Assembly: GCA_012519365.1 (NCBI GenBank)
Contig: JAAYQH010000272.1
Span: forward strand, 1-6,920
Length of the DNA stretch: 6,920 nt
Origin: Planctomycetota bacterium
Lineage (GTDB): Bacteria > Planctomycetota > Phycisphaerae > Sedimentisphaerales > Anaerohalosphaeraceae
Direction: 5' to 3'
Position numbers and translations under genes: made by a program. How positions within the stretch are numbered: position 1 is the first letter of the stretch; the number at the start of each line of letters is the position of its first letter. A model generated the notes under the pieces. That model was not told the origin of the DNA. It was given only the letters and a program-made list of their open reading frames with translations, and made no database searches. Of this stretch, positions 1-5,948 are shown piece by piece.

Positions 1-1284
1 GTTGTTTTTGGGGCGATTGCCTCGGCAACCGACCCGGCCTCAACGGTCGAGGTGCTGTGGGAATATCGCGCCCGCGGCATCATGACGATGACGGTAATCG
101 CCATTATCGCTCTCGATGATGCCTTGGCAATGATGCTCTACGGCATCGGCACCAGTTGTGCCGGAATGCTGACCGGCGGCGAAAATCATCTGCTCCTTCA
201 AATGGGCAAAGTCGCGTTTGAATTGCTCGGCTCGGTGGTTTTCGGCCTGATAGGCGGCGCGCTGATGTCGATGCTGCTGCGGTTTTTGCATCACAAACAC
301 GAACAGACGCTCGCTATCGCGATCGGACTTTTGCTGGTCATGATTGGCCTTGCCACAATGGTCCACCTCGATGTCATTCTGGTGACGATGGTGATGGGAG
401 TTGTCCTGATCAACACCGCACCCCATTATGCCGAAAAAACATTCCTGATTATCAAGAGTTTTTCCGTGCCGATCTACGTGATGTTCTTTGTCATGGTCGG
501 CGCGAGGCTCAGTATCGGCCAAATGCCGCTGTGGCTGTGGGTGATTGTGGCACTGTATGTCGTGGGACGAACCGTCGGCAAAATAACCGGCTGCTGGCTG
601 GGCGCTAAACTCAGCGGCGCTCCCGAAAAGGTGCAGCGCTATTGCGGCCTGGCGCTGTTTCCACAGGGCGGCGTGGCGATCGGTCTGTCGATTATGGCCA
701 CCCAGCATTTGGGCAGCATCGCCGTGAATGACGCCTACACCCTCGGCGAAGTGGTGGTCGCCGGCGTAACCGCCACCACCTTCATCGTCCAACTCATCGG
801 TCCGTCCATGGTCAAATACAGCATCCAAAAGGCTGGCGAACTCGGCCGCAATATCACCGAGCAGGACGTGTTCGAATCAATGAACGTCGGACAGGTGGCC
901 ATGGGGCCTATCGAGCCGGTGCGTCAAACCGACAGCCTGGGATTCCTGTTGCGACGATTCTCAAGCGGGGAAAACCTGGCTTATCCCGTGGTCGATTCCG
1001 AAGGCAAAATGATCGGACTGGTTACCCTGCCCTACCTGAAAGATATTCTGACCAACAGCGATTGTTGGGACTGGATGGTCGTTGCCGATGTGATGGTGCC
1101 GGAGGTTAAGGGGGTGCCCGAATCGATGCCCCTGGCCGAGGCCCTCAGACGGTTAGAGGAAGAAGGCTATGAACAAATGCCGGTACTCAGCGACAAGGAC
1201 GGACGGCCTGTAGGCATACTGGATTTGCGGCACGCCCAAAAGATTATCAACCAGGAATTAATTCGTCGCCAAAGCCAAGCATGA
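1..1284 (+). CDS. Cation/proton antiporter (CPA family) with C-terminal CBS domain pair, 5'-truncated by the window edge
   Basis: Reading is open from base 1, so the 5' end lies outside the window; 427 residues are visible. The protein should exchange Na+ or K+ for H+ across the cytoplasmic membrane. The visible part starts in a conserved antiporter core: an A-T-D-P-A motif at residues 9-13 and a double aspartate D39-D40 in A-L-D-D-A, the likely ion-binding pair. About eight hydrophobic segments follow, roughly at residues 27-50, 71-95, 104-119, 121-140, 149-166, 175-192, 211-235 and 243-269, including P-Q-G-G-V-A-I-G near 218. After residue ~290 the protein becomes soluble and contains two CBS-like repeats (about 294-350 and 358-418), each with a P-V-x-D/S...G-x-x-x-G-[LI] pattern. 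CBS pairs commonly bind adenine nucleotides and gate transport; that role is inferred here. The ion specificity cannot be read from the sequence. No clear terminator follows the stop codon. Confidence 0.9.
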   Translation, partial: VVFGAIASATDPASTVEVLWEYRARGIMTMTVIAIIALDDALAMMLYGIGTSCAGMLTGGENHLLLQMGKVAFELLGSVVFGLIGGALMSMLLRFLHHKHEQTLAIAIGLLLVMIGLATMVHLDVILVTMVMGVVLINTAPHYAEKTFLIIKSFSVPIYVMFFVMVGARLSIGQMPLWLWVIVALYVVGRTVGKITGCWLGAKLSGAPEKVQRYCGLALFPQGGVAIGLSIMATQHLGSIAVNDAYTLGEVVVAGVTATTFIVQLIGPSMVKYSIQKAGELGRNITEQDVFESMNVGQVAMGPIEPVRQTDSLGFLLRRFSSGENLAYPVVDSEGKMIGLVTLPYLKDILTNSDCWDWMVVADVMVPEVKGVPESMPLAEALRRLEEEGYEQMPVLSDKDGRPVGILDLRHAQKIINQELIRRQSQA

Positions 1285-1349
1285 TCGGCCAGTTTTGTCA
1301 TTGATCGTCCCTGAAACGAAAAACAGGACTTTGTCGATTCAAAACAGCA

Positions 1350-1514
1350 ATGTATGGAATCCTGCAAAGCAATCGCTTTGAAACCAGGACATACGATGGC
1401 GATAGGCTGACACAGGATATTATCCTCCAAATTGCCGACGAGAATATTTTCAATTTTATTGTCAACAGCCTGCCGGTCGCAGACAAGTCAAATCCCCCCG
1501 CGATTTATCGGTAG
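1350..1514 (+). CDS. Doubtful small ORF, 54 codons, unrecognised
   Basis: An ATG at 1350 opens a 54-residue frame ending in TAG at 1512-1514. The product would be mostly polar, with an acidic/hydrophobic middle ([16 protein letters not shown] near residues 24-39), no signal peptide and no motif I recognise. There is no purine-rich ribosome-binding site just upstream (the preceding bases are AAACAGCA), and the first 15 codons coincide with a strong hairpin, which would hinder translation. The frame stays open after the TAG until 1562, so this might be the remnant of a longer gene. I list it because it fills an otherwise empty gap; it is more likely non-coding. Confidence 0.15.
   Translation: MYGILQSNRFETRTYDGDRLTQDIILQIADENIFNFIVNSLPVADKSNPPAIYR
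1352..1394. repeat. Imperfect 15-bp inverted repeat / hairpin
   Basis: Three nested complementary arms share one centre. GTATG (1352-1356) pairs with CATAC (1390-1394), CCTG (1361-1364) with CAGG (1385-1388), and CAAAGC (1365-1370) with GCTTTG (1375-1380), around the loop AATC. The 4-base GAAT opposite a single A, plus an AAAC bulge, interrupt the stem. The arms total 15 Watson-Crick pairs in 43 bases. No T-tract follows on either strand, so it is not a standard intrinsic terminator. It could be an RNA structure, a processing site at the end of the antiporter transcript, or a protein-binding palindrome. Confidence 0.55.
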
Positions 1515-1591
1515 GGTTCCCTGATGCGACGCTATATGAGCGAATTGCAAAACAGCGGATGATTGAATTGGCAGGTTCCAAAAATCGGTCA

Positions 1592-1620
1592 TTCCAATCG
1601 TCCTTTCTTTCGGCTATAAT
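1592..1620 (+). promoter_or_regulatory. Probable sigma70-type promoter for the folE operon
   Basis: A perfect TATAAT -10 box sits at 1615-1620. A weak -35, TTCCAA (1592-1597, three of six consensus positions), lies 17 bases upstream, the optimal spacing. Transcription would begin near 1626-1628, giving a leader of about 58 bases before the folE start at 1685. The position supports the 1685 start: the alternative in-frame ATG at 1559 lies upstream of this promoter. I see no obvious operator. Confidence 0.6.
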
Positions 1621-1684
1621 GCCTTTTTTACAAAAACGTCTAAACTTTTTTGGAAATGGGTACCGGTTACAAAGGCGAAACAGG

Positions 1685-2272
1685 ATGCAGAATGAACAAA
1701 GTTCCCACGTTGATTTTTTGCGCATTGAAAAGGCGGTCGTTGAAATCCTTGAAGCCGTCGGGGAAAACCCCCAACGCGAAGGCCTGCAAGACACCCCCCG
1801 CCGGGTGGCACGGATGTACGCCGAATTGCTGGCAGGGATGGATCACGACCCGAGTGAACACCTTGGCACGATCTTCCACGAAAAATACGATGAAATCGTC
1901 CTGCTCAAGGATATCCCCTTTTACAGCATCTGTGAGCATCATCTAATGCCCTTTATTGGCAAGGCCCATGTCGCTTATCTGCCCGACGGCAAAGTCCTCG
2001 GCATCAGCAAACTGGCACGGGTGGTTGATGCTTTTGCCCGTCGGCTCCAACTTCAGGAACGGTTGACCGACCAGATTGCCGATTTTCTGATGCAAAAGCT
2101 TAATCCTCAGGGCGTCAGCGTTGTGCTGGAGGCTTCCCATAGCTGTATGACGATACGCGGCATCCGGAAACCAGGCTCCGTAATGGTCACCAGTGCCTTA
2201 CGCGGTATCTTCAAACGCGACCCGCGCAGTCGGGCCGAAGTCCTGGCACTGATGCACGCCGACAGAAGATGA
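1685..2272 (+). CDS. folE: GTP cyclohydrolase I
   Basis: This 195-residue enzyme converts GTP to 7,8-dihydroneopterin triphosphate plus formate, the first step of folate, biopterin and queuosine-type pterin synthesis; it acts in the cytoplasm as a homomultimer. The zinc ligands are C83 and H86 (in C-E-H-H-L-M-P-F) and C154 (in S-H-S-C-M-T-I-R-G). H85 and H152 match catalytic histidines 112 and 179 of the E. coli enzyme, E125 matches the guanine-binding Glu152, and R158 a triphosphate-contacting arginine; the constant offset of 27 supports a full-length fold. The ATG at 1685 is chosen because AAGG at 1672-1675 lies 9 bases upstream, the length suits the family, and a TATAAT box lies between it and the ATG at 1559. 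The zinc-dependent type is intact, with no sign of decay. The stop lies one base before the next start, so the two genes are almost certainly co-transcribed and translationally coupled. Confidence 0.97.
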   Translation: MQNEQSSHVDFLRIEKAVVEILEAVGENPQREGLQDTPRRVARMYAELLAGMDHDPSEHLGTIFHEKYDEIVLLKDIPFYSICEHHLMPFIGKAHVAYLPDGKVLGISKLARVVDAFARRLQLQERLTDQIADFLMQKLNPQGVSVVLEASHSCMTIRGIRKPGSVMVTSALRGIFKRDPRSRAEVLALMHADRR

Positions 2273-2273
2273 T

Positions 2274-3068
2274 ATGCACCGATTAAATCGACAAATTCGC
2301 TTTTCAATCAACCCCTTTGCCCCAGCGCAGACAGGATTCAATTCCTATGCCTCCAAGCCATGCGGCAGCGGATTGAGTTTTTACCTGGCCCTGTGGGTTG
2401 AGTTGACGGGCAAACTCGATCCGGATACAGGATTTGTGGTCAATGTCTCACGCATCGATCAGGCCCTTCGCAGCCGCGTTGTCCCCCTCTTCGATCAGAC
2501 GATCCGGCAGGCCTGTACCGACCGACGCCCGCTTAGCTTGGCCGATTTAACCGCGCTGCTGCGGTGTGCCTGGCCGCAGGTGCAATCGGCCTTTGAGACC
2601 TTACAGCTGACAAAACTGACCCTTGAATTGAATCCTTATCGGACTATCCAACTTAATGCGGAGGACAGCGACGTGCTGTTGTTCAGTGAAAAATTTGAGT
2701 TCGCAGCGATGCATCGGCTGTGGAATACTCAATTTGACGAGGCCACAAATACAGAATTATTCGGCAAATGCGCCAATCCGGCCGGCCACGGCCACAACTA
2801 CGTGATTGAAGTTACCGTCGAAAAGCCTGCCGGCCCCGAACCGCAGGATTGGATTGCCCGCTTTGAAAAGGTCGTAGAGCAGTCTTTTTTGGCGATAGTG
2901 GACCATAAAAATCTGAATGTGGATGTTCCGCAGTTCAAGGTCAACCCCACCGTTGAGAATCTTGCCTCCTTTGCCTGGAATCGACTTGTCGGCCGATTTG
3001 ACCCGGCCCGCTTGGTGCGGGTCACTGTCTGGGAGAACGACAGAACTTATTGTACGTACAGTCCATAG
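2274..3068 (+). CDS. Two-domain 6-pyruvoyltetrahydropterin synthase family protein (PTPS-II-like active site)
   Basis: At 264 residues this is about twice the usual 120-145 for the family. The C-terminal half (about 136-264) is a complete catalytic domain: zinc ligands H147 (F-A-A-M-H-R-L), H172 and H174 (G-H-G-H-N-Y), nucleophile C166, the D210-H211 pair in V-D-H-K-N-L-N, P-T-V-E-N at 225-229 and E254 in V-W-E-N. The C166-x5-HGH spacing is that of animal-type PTPS (PTPS-II), which makes 6-pyruvoyltetrahydropterin from dihydroneopterin triphosphate; QueD has C-x3-HGH. The N-terminal half (1-130) keeps fold hallmarks, notably G-K-L-D-P-D-T-G-F-V-V-N at 46-57 and P-L-F-D near 71-74, but the HGH position reads G-S-G-L-S (31-35), so it should not bind zinc. 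I infer a duplicated and diverged tandem. It follows folE by one base, consistent with taking its product. Annotation pipelines may call it QueD / 6-carboxytetrahydropterin synthase; specificity is unproven and no sepiapterin reductase is in view. Confidence 0.85.
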   Translation: MHRLNRQIRFSINPFAPAQTGFNSYASKPCGSGLSFYLALWVELTGKLDPDTGFVVNVSRIDQALRSRVVPLFDQTIRQACTDRRPLSLADLTALLRCAWPQVQSAFETLQLTKLTLELNPYRTIQLNAEDSDVLLFSEKFEFAAMHRLWNTQFDEATNTELFGKCANPAGHGHNYVIEVTVEKPAGPEPQDWIARFEKVVEQSFLAIVDHKNLNVDVPQFKVNPTVENLASFAWNRLVGRFDPARLVRVTVWENDRTYCTYSP

Positions 3069-3082
3069 GAACGCGCGTTTAG

Positions 3083-3114
3083 ATCGGGACGCTGCCCGCT
3101 TATGACCGATTTTT
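3083..3114 (+). terminator. Weak candidate terminator after the folE operon
   Basis: ATCGG (3083-3087) and CCGAT (3106-3110) are complementary and run straight into TTTTT (3110-3114), 15 bases after the stop codon of the pterin synthase. The 18-base interior includes a competing small CGGG/CCCG pairing. The stem is short and the loop large, so the call rests mainly on the location and the T-run. Confidence 0.3.
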
Positions 3115-3220
3115 GAACTAATTCTGTCGTATTTTTTGAAACTGCGGTTAATCCTGCGGTCTGTATTGACCGATATTATAACTATCCTTTTGCACAACGC
3201 TTATGAAACGGCAAGTAAGG

Positions 3221-3244
3221 CGGTTGGCATCTTGGGCGCAACCG
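3221..3244. repeat. 6-bp perfect inverted repeat in the ugd upstream region
   Basis: CGGTTG (3221-3226) is the exact reverse complement of CAACCG (3239-3244), separated by 12 bases; centre-to-centre spacing is about 18 bases. A second small hairpin, ACAAG/CTTGT (3268-3272 and 3279-3283, 6-base loop), follows. Both lie in the 280-base gap before ugd and could be leader-RNA stems or a dyad operator. Arms this short also occur by chance. Confidence 0.3.
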
Positions 3245-3279
3245 ACGGAGACGGAGTTTGAAAACCAACAAGACCTTTC

Positions 3280-3306
3280 TTGTCTCGTTTAGGGCGTTCG
3301 GATAAT
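3280..3306 (+). promoter_or_regulatory. Weak promoter-like pair upstream of ugd
   Basis: TTGTCT (3280-3285) and GATAAT (3301-3306, five of six matches to the -10 consensus) lie 43-69 bases before the ugd start codon. The spacer is only 15 bases, shorter than the preferred 17, so this is a weak call. The region between 3069 and 3348 otherwise holds only the weak terminator and inverted repeats described separately, and two direct copies of CTGCGGT 12 bases apart (3142-3148, 3154-3160). Confidence 0.25.
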
Positions 3307-3333
3307 AATAAATCTTCCTCTCCATTAAACATT

Positions 3334-3339
3334 GAAGGA
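3334..3339 (+). promoter_or_regulatory. Ribosome-binding site that fixes the ugd start
   Basis: GAAGGA sits 9 bases before the ATG at 3349. It decides against a longer in-frame reading from 3280, whose extra 23 residues (rich in Ser, Asn and Arg) precede the nucleotide-binding strand that begins this family. Confidence 0.75.
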
Positions 3340-3348
3340 TCCGACGAA

Positions 3349-4638
3349 ATGAAAGTAACAGTTGTAGGCGTAGGCTATGTCGGACTGGTCGCGGCGGGTT
3401 GTTTTGCCGACGGCGGCAATCACGTCATTTGTGTTGACAACGACAAAACAAAGATAGACAATCTCAACAAAGGAATCATTCCTATCTATGAGCCGGGCCT
3501 GACGGAAATCGTCAAAAAAAATAAAGAAGCCGGCCGATTGGTATTCACCACCGACCTCAAAGAGGGGGTGGACAATTCGCTGCTGATCTTTCTGGGCGTC
3601 GGCACGCCCAGTGCGCCGGACGGCTCGGCCGACATTTCTGCGGTGTTGAACGTCGCCGAGCAGATCGCCGCGATGATGACCGAGTACAAAATCATCGTGA
3701 CCAAAAGCACCGTCCCTGTCGGCACGCACAAAATCGTCACCGACCTGATCGCCTCAAAAACGGATGTGCCGTTTGATTATGTCAGCAATCCGGAGTTTTT
3801 GAAGGAAGGCTCGGCGGTGGAGGATTTTATGAAGCCTGACCGCGTTATCATCGGCACGACCAATCCCGCCGTTATGGAGCTGATGAAGGTTCTTTACTCG
3901 CCGTTTATGCGCAAAAGCAGCCGCATTCTGTTTATGGACCCGGCCAGTGCCGAAATGACCAAATACGCCGCCAATGTCATGCTTGCCACGCGGATTTCCT
4001 TTATGAATGAGCTCAGCGCGCTGTGTGAGGCCTGCGGCGCGGATATTGAGATGGTACGGGCGGGCGTCGGCAGCGATTCGCGAATCGGCAATGCGTTTTT
4101 GTTCGCTGGCGTCGGTTTTGGCGGCAGTTGTTTTCCCAAAGATGTGCGGGCGCTGATTCACTTGGGACATCAGGTAGGACGGCCAGTAACCATTGCCGAG
4201 GCCGTCCAGCAGGCCAATCTCAGACAGCATCAGCGTTTTGCCGACAAAGTGCTGGCTTATTTCAGGGACAGATCCGATGTCCGGCTGGGCGTCTGGGGCC
4301 TGGCCTTTAAGGCTCGCACCGACGACACCCGCGAATCGCCGGCGGTGTTCTGCATTAAACAGTTTCTCGACGCCGGTATCCGCATTACCGCCTATGACCC
4401 CGAAGCGGTCTGTCCGGAACTGCAAGGACGCATCCAGCGGGTCGATAACGCCTATAACGTGTTGGACGGCGCCGATGCCCTGCTGATCTTTACCGATTGG
4501 CAGGAATTCCGCACGCCCGACTTTGATGCCATTGCCAAACGGCTCAAACAGCCGGTCATTTTCGACGGCCGCAATCTCTACAGCCCCTCCTTTGTCCGCA
4601 AACAAGGCATCGAATACCACAGCATCGGCCGACCCTAG
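3349..4638 (+). CDS. ugd: UDP-glucose 6-dehydrogenase
   Basis: This cytoplasmic enzyme oxidises UDP-glucose to UDP-glucuronate in two NAD+-dependent steps, supplying uronic acids for capsule, exopolysaccharide or lipopolysaccharide. The 429-residue product has the standard three-part build: an N-terminal Rossmann domain starting M-K-V-T-V-V-G-V-G-Y-V-G-L (glycines 7, 9, 12; D30 after the second strand probably holds the NAD ribose), a central helical domain, and a C-terminal UDP-binding domain with G-L-A-F-K-A-R-T-D-D-T-R-E-S-P at 317-331. Active-site residues are present: E149 and E153 (N-P-E-F-L-K-E-G), K205 and N209 (E-M-T-K-Y-A-A-N), nucleophile C261 and D265 (F-G-G-S-C-F-P-K-D). The length is close to the single-domain bacterial UGDs. 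UDP-ManNAc dehydrogenase and GDP-mannose dehydrogenase are relatives, but the overall match, including the residue 265 aspartate, favours UDP-glucose. It precedes a UDP-glucuronate epimerase-like gene by 236 bases, consistent with consecutive reactions. Confidence 0.93.
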   Translation: MKVTVVGVGYVGLVAAGCFADGGNHVICVDNDKTKIDNLNKGIIPIYEPGLTEIVKKNKEAGRLVFTTDLKEGVDNSLLIFLGVGTPSAPDGSADISAVLNVAEQIAAMMTEYKIIVTKSTVPVGTHKIVTDLIASKTDVPFDYVSNPEFLKEGSAVEDFMKPDRVIIGTTNPAVMELMKVLYSPFMRKSSRILFMDPASAEMTKYAANVMLATRISFMNELSALCEACGADIEMVRAGVGSDSRIGNAFLFAGVGFGGSCFPKDVRALIHLGHQVGRPVTIAEAVQQANLRQHQRFADKVLAYFRDRSDVRLGVWGLAFKARTDDTRESPAVFCIKQFLDAGIRITAYDPEAVCPELQGRIQRVDNAYNVLDGADALLIFTDWQEFRTPDFDAIAKRLKQPVIFDGRNLYSPSFVRKQGIEYHSIGRP

Positions 4639-4657
4639 TTTTGCTCAAGAGATGCCG

Positions 4658-4674
4658 GCCTCTGAGGGGCTTTT
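4658..4674 (+). terminator. Candidate intrinsic terminator after ugd
   Basis: GCCTC (4658-4662) can pair with GGGGC (4666-4670) through four Watson-Crick pairs and one G-U, closing a 3-base loop, and is followed by TTTT (4671-4674). It lies 20 bases after the ugd stop. The stem is short and the T-tract only four long, so termination may be partial. It would separate ugd from the epimerase gene. The gap beyond it (4675-4862) shows a TAGGCT direct repeat (4774-4779 and 4790-4795) and no convincing promoter. Confidence 0.4.
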
Positions 4675-4862
4675 AACACGCCATGGCAGCTGCGTTTATG
4701 GCGACAAAATCAAAGCTTAAAAAGCAACCTAAAAAATGACAGGAATCTGTAAAACAGCACCGTTCTCTTGTTATAGGCTGTTTAACTTTTAGGCTTTGTG
4801 CGGCGTTTATCACTTTAACCTTTACTCTTGTGGGTTTCGTTGATGGAATTCACCCTCAAAAC

Positions 4863-4866
4863 AGGA
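4863..4866 (+). promoter_or_regulatory. Ribosome-binding site pointing to a TTG start for the epimerase
   Basis: AGGA lies 8 bases before TTG 4875. The in-frame GTG at 4830 has only pyrimidine-rich sequence (TTTAACCTTTACTCTT) in front of it. Starting at 4875 puts the nucleotide-binding strand at residue 3, as usual for this family. Confidence 0.65.
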
Positions 4867-4874
4867 CGTTCATT

Positions 4875-5948
4875 TTGGGTAAGATACTTGTGACAGGCGC
4901 GGCCGGATTTATCGGCTCGCATTTATGCCAGCGGCTGGTTGCTCAGGGCCGGCAGGTCGTCGGGCTGGACAATTTCGACCCGTTTTATGACCCAGCCGTC
5001 AAACGCCGCAATCTCGAACAATTACTCACAGACGAATCGTTTGAGCTGATCGAAGGTGATATTCGCGATGCCGGCTGTGTTGCTTCAATTCTGGCCAGGG
5101 CGCCAGTGGATGCGATTGTCCATTTGGCGGCCAAAGCGGGTGTGCGTCCTTCCATCGCCGACCCAACCGGCTATATGGACGTCAATATCAACGGCACCGT
5201 CGTGATGCTCGAGGCGGCCAAAAAATTCAACGTCGAAAAGTTCATCTTCGCCTCCAGTTCGAGTGTCTATGGCAACACCCCCAAAGTCCCCTTTGCCGAG
5301 ACGGACAATGTCGATTACCCCATCTCGCCCTATGCTGCAACCAAAAAAGCCGGCGAATTGATTTGCCACACCTACAGCCATCTGTATGGCTTGAAGATGA
5401 CCTGTCTGCGATTTTTTACCGTCTATGGGCCGCGGCAGAGGCCCGATCTGGCGATCCACAAATTCGCCCGTTTGATCGAGGCCGGCAAACCCATCCCCGT
5501 CTATGGCGACGGCTCTATGCGGCGGGATTTTACCTACATCGACGACATTATCGACGGCGTCGTTGCGGCCATCGACCGCTGCGCCGGTTATGAAATCTAC
5601 AATCTCGGCGAGTCGCGCCCGGTGCGGCTGGATGTCCTGATTGCCGAACTCGAAAAGGCCCTCGGCAAAACAGCGATCATCGATCGCCAACCCGAACAGC
5701 CCGGCGACGTCTTCCAGACCTATGCCGATGTCAGCAAGGCCGTCAGATGTCTGGGCTACCACCCTAAAACCCAATTCACCGACGGCCTGGCACGTTTTGT
5801 TCACTGGCTGCGAAACGAATCTTCATACGATAATGGGTATGTTACCCAGCAGCTTCAATCAATGACCTATGGTAAACGAGACAGCCAATCAGAAACCCGG
5901 GATGGGCGAACCAATCAAACAAAACCGGCCGGCCCTCGCAGCAGATGA
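4875..5948 (+). CDS. UDP-glucuronate 4-epimerase-like NAD-dependent sugar epimerase (TTG start)
   Basis: This extended short-chain dehydrogenase/reductase of 357 residues probably interconverts UDP-glucuronate and UDP-galacturonate in the cytoplasm through a transient 4-keto intermediate on tightly bound NAD+. It has the Rossmann motif T-G-A-A-G-F-I-G (G8, G11, G14), a serine run S127-S130 just before V-Y-G that supplies the catalytic hydroxyl, and the Y153-x3-K157 pair in S-P-Y-A-A-T-K. N-F-D-P-F-Y-D-P near 33-40 and V-Y-G-P-R-Q-R-P-D-L-A near 178-188 are typical of the uronate-epimerase branch, and R-D-F-T-Y-I-D-D of the family's C-terminal sugar-binding part. Ugd just upstream would supply the substrate. 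UDP-glucose 4-epimerase activity cannot be excluded from sequence alone. The catalytic domain should end near residue 314 (F-V-H-W-L-R); the last ~43 residues form a polar Gln/Ser/Thr/Arg-rich tail that I do not recognise. Confidence 0.85.
   Translation: MGKILVTGAAGFIGSHLCQRLVAQGRQVVGLDNFDPFYDPAVKRRNLEQLLTDESFELIEGDIRDAGCVASILARAPVDAIVHLAAKAGVRPSIADPTGYMDVNINGTVVMLEAAKKFNVEKFIFASSSSVYGNTPKVPFAETDNVDYPISPYAATKKAGELICHTYSHLYGLKMTCLRFFTVYGPRQRPDLAIHKFARLIEAGKPIPVYGDGSMRRDFTYIDDIIDGVVAAIDRCAGYEIYNLGESRPVRLDVLIAELEKALGKTAIIDRQPEQPGDVFQTYADVSKAVRCLGYHPKTQFTDGLARFVHWLRNESSYDNGYVTQQLQSMTYGKRDSQSETRDGRTNQTKPAGPRSR

Larger units (their letters stand above)
1285..1684. other. 400-base gap between the antiporter and folE
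   Basis: No well-supported gene lies here. It contains a 43-base imperfect hairpin (1352-1394), a doubtful 54-codon ORF (1350-1514) and a promoter-like site (1592-1620) followed by the folE leader. In the frame of the small ORF, reading continues past the TAG at 1512-1514 for another 15 codons to TGA 1560-1562. This could be a decayed reading frame, but I recognise no family. The last 65 bases (1620-1684) are the probable folE 5' untranslated region. Confidence 0.6.

Noticed and set aside
40..828. Long minus-strand reading frame opposite the antiporter
   Set aside because: It is in exact antisense codon register with the clearly recognisable antiporter and has a His/Gln/Asp-rich composition with no motif. 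Such shadows appear when the sense gene avoids TTA, CTA and TCA codons.
1361..1388. The 1352-1394 hairpin as the antiporter's intrinsic terminator
   Set aside because: The base run after the stem (GATGGCGATAGG) has no T-tract, and the reverse strand has none either.
1559..1684. N-terminal extension of folE from ATG 1559
   Set aside because: It would add 42 basic and aromatic residues absent from the family, has no good ribosome-binding site, and starts upstream of the TATAAT box at 1615-1620.
3754..4620. 288-residue minus-strand reading frame opposite ugd
   Set aside because: Antisense register shadow of ugd, whose catalytic residues are all conserved in the sense frame; no ribosome-binding or family evidence for the reverse frame.
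4739..4757. ACAG-GAAT-CTGT-AAA-ACAG mini-palindromes as alternative RNA stems
   Set aside because: The arms are only 4 bp, so neither stem would be stable enough to support a switch, and no partner terminator or ribosome-binding site overlaps them.
5085..5804. 239-residue minus-strand reading frame opposite the epimerase
   Set aside because: Same register-shadow effect, with composition mirroring the sense codons rather than a real protein.
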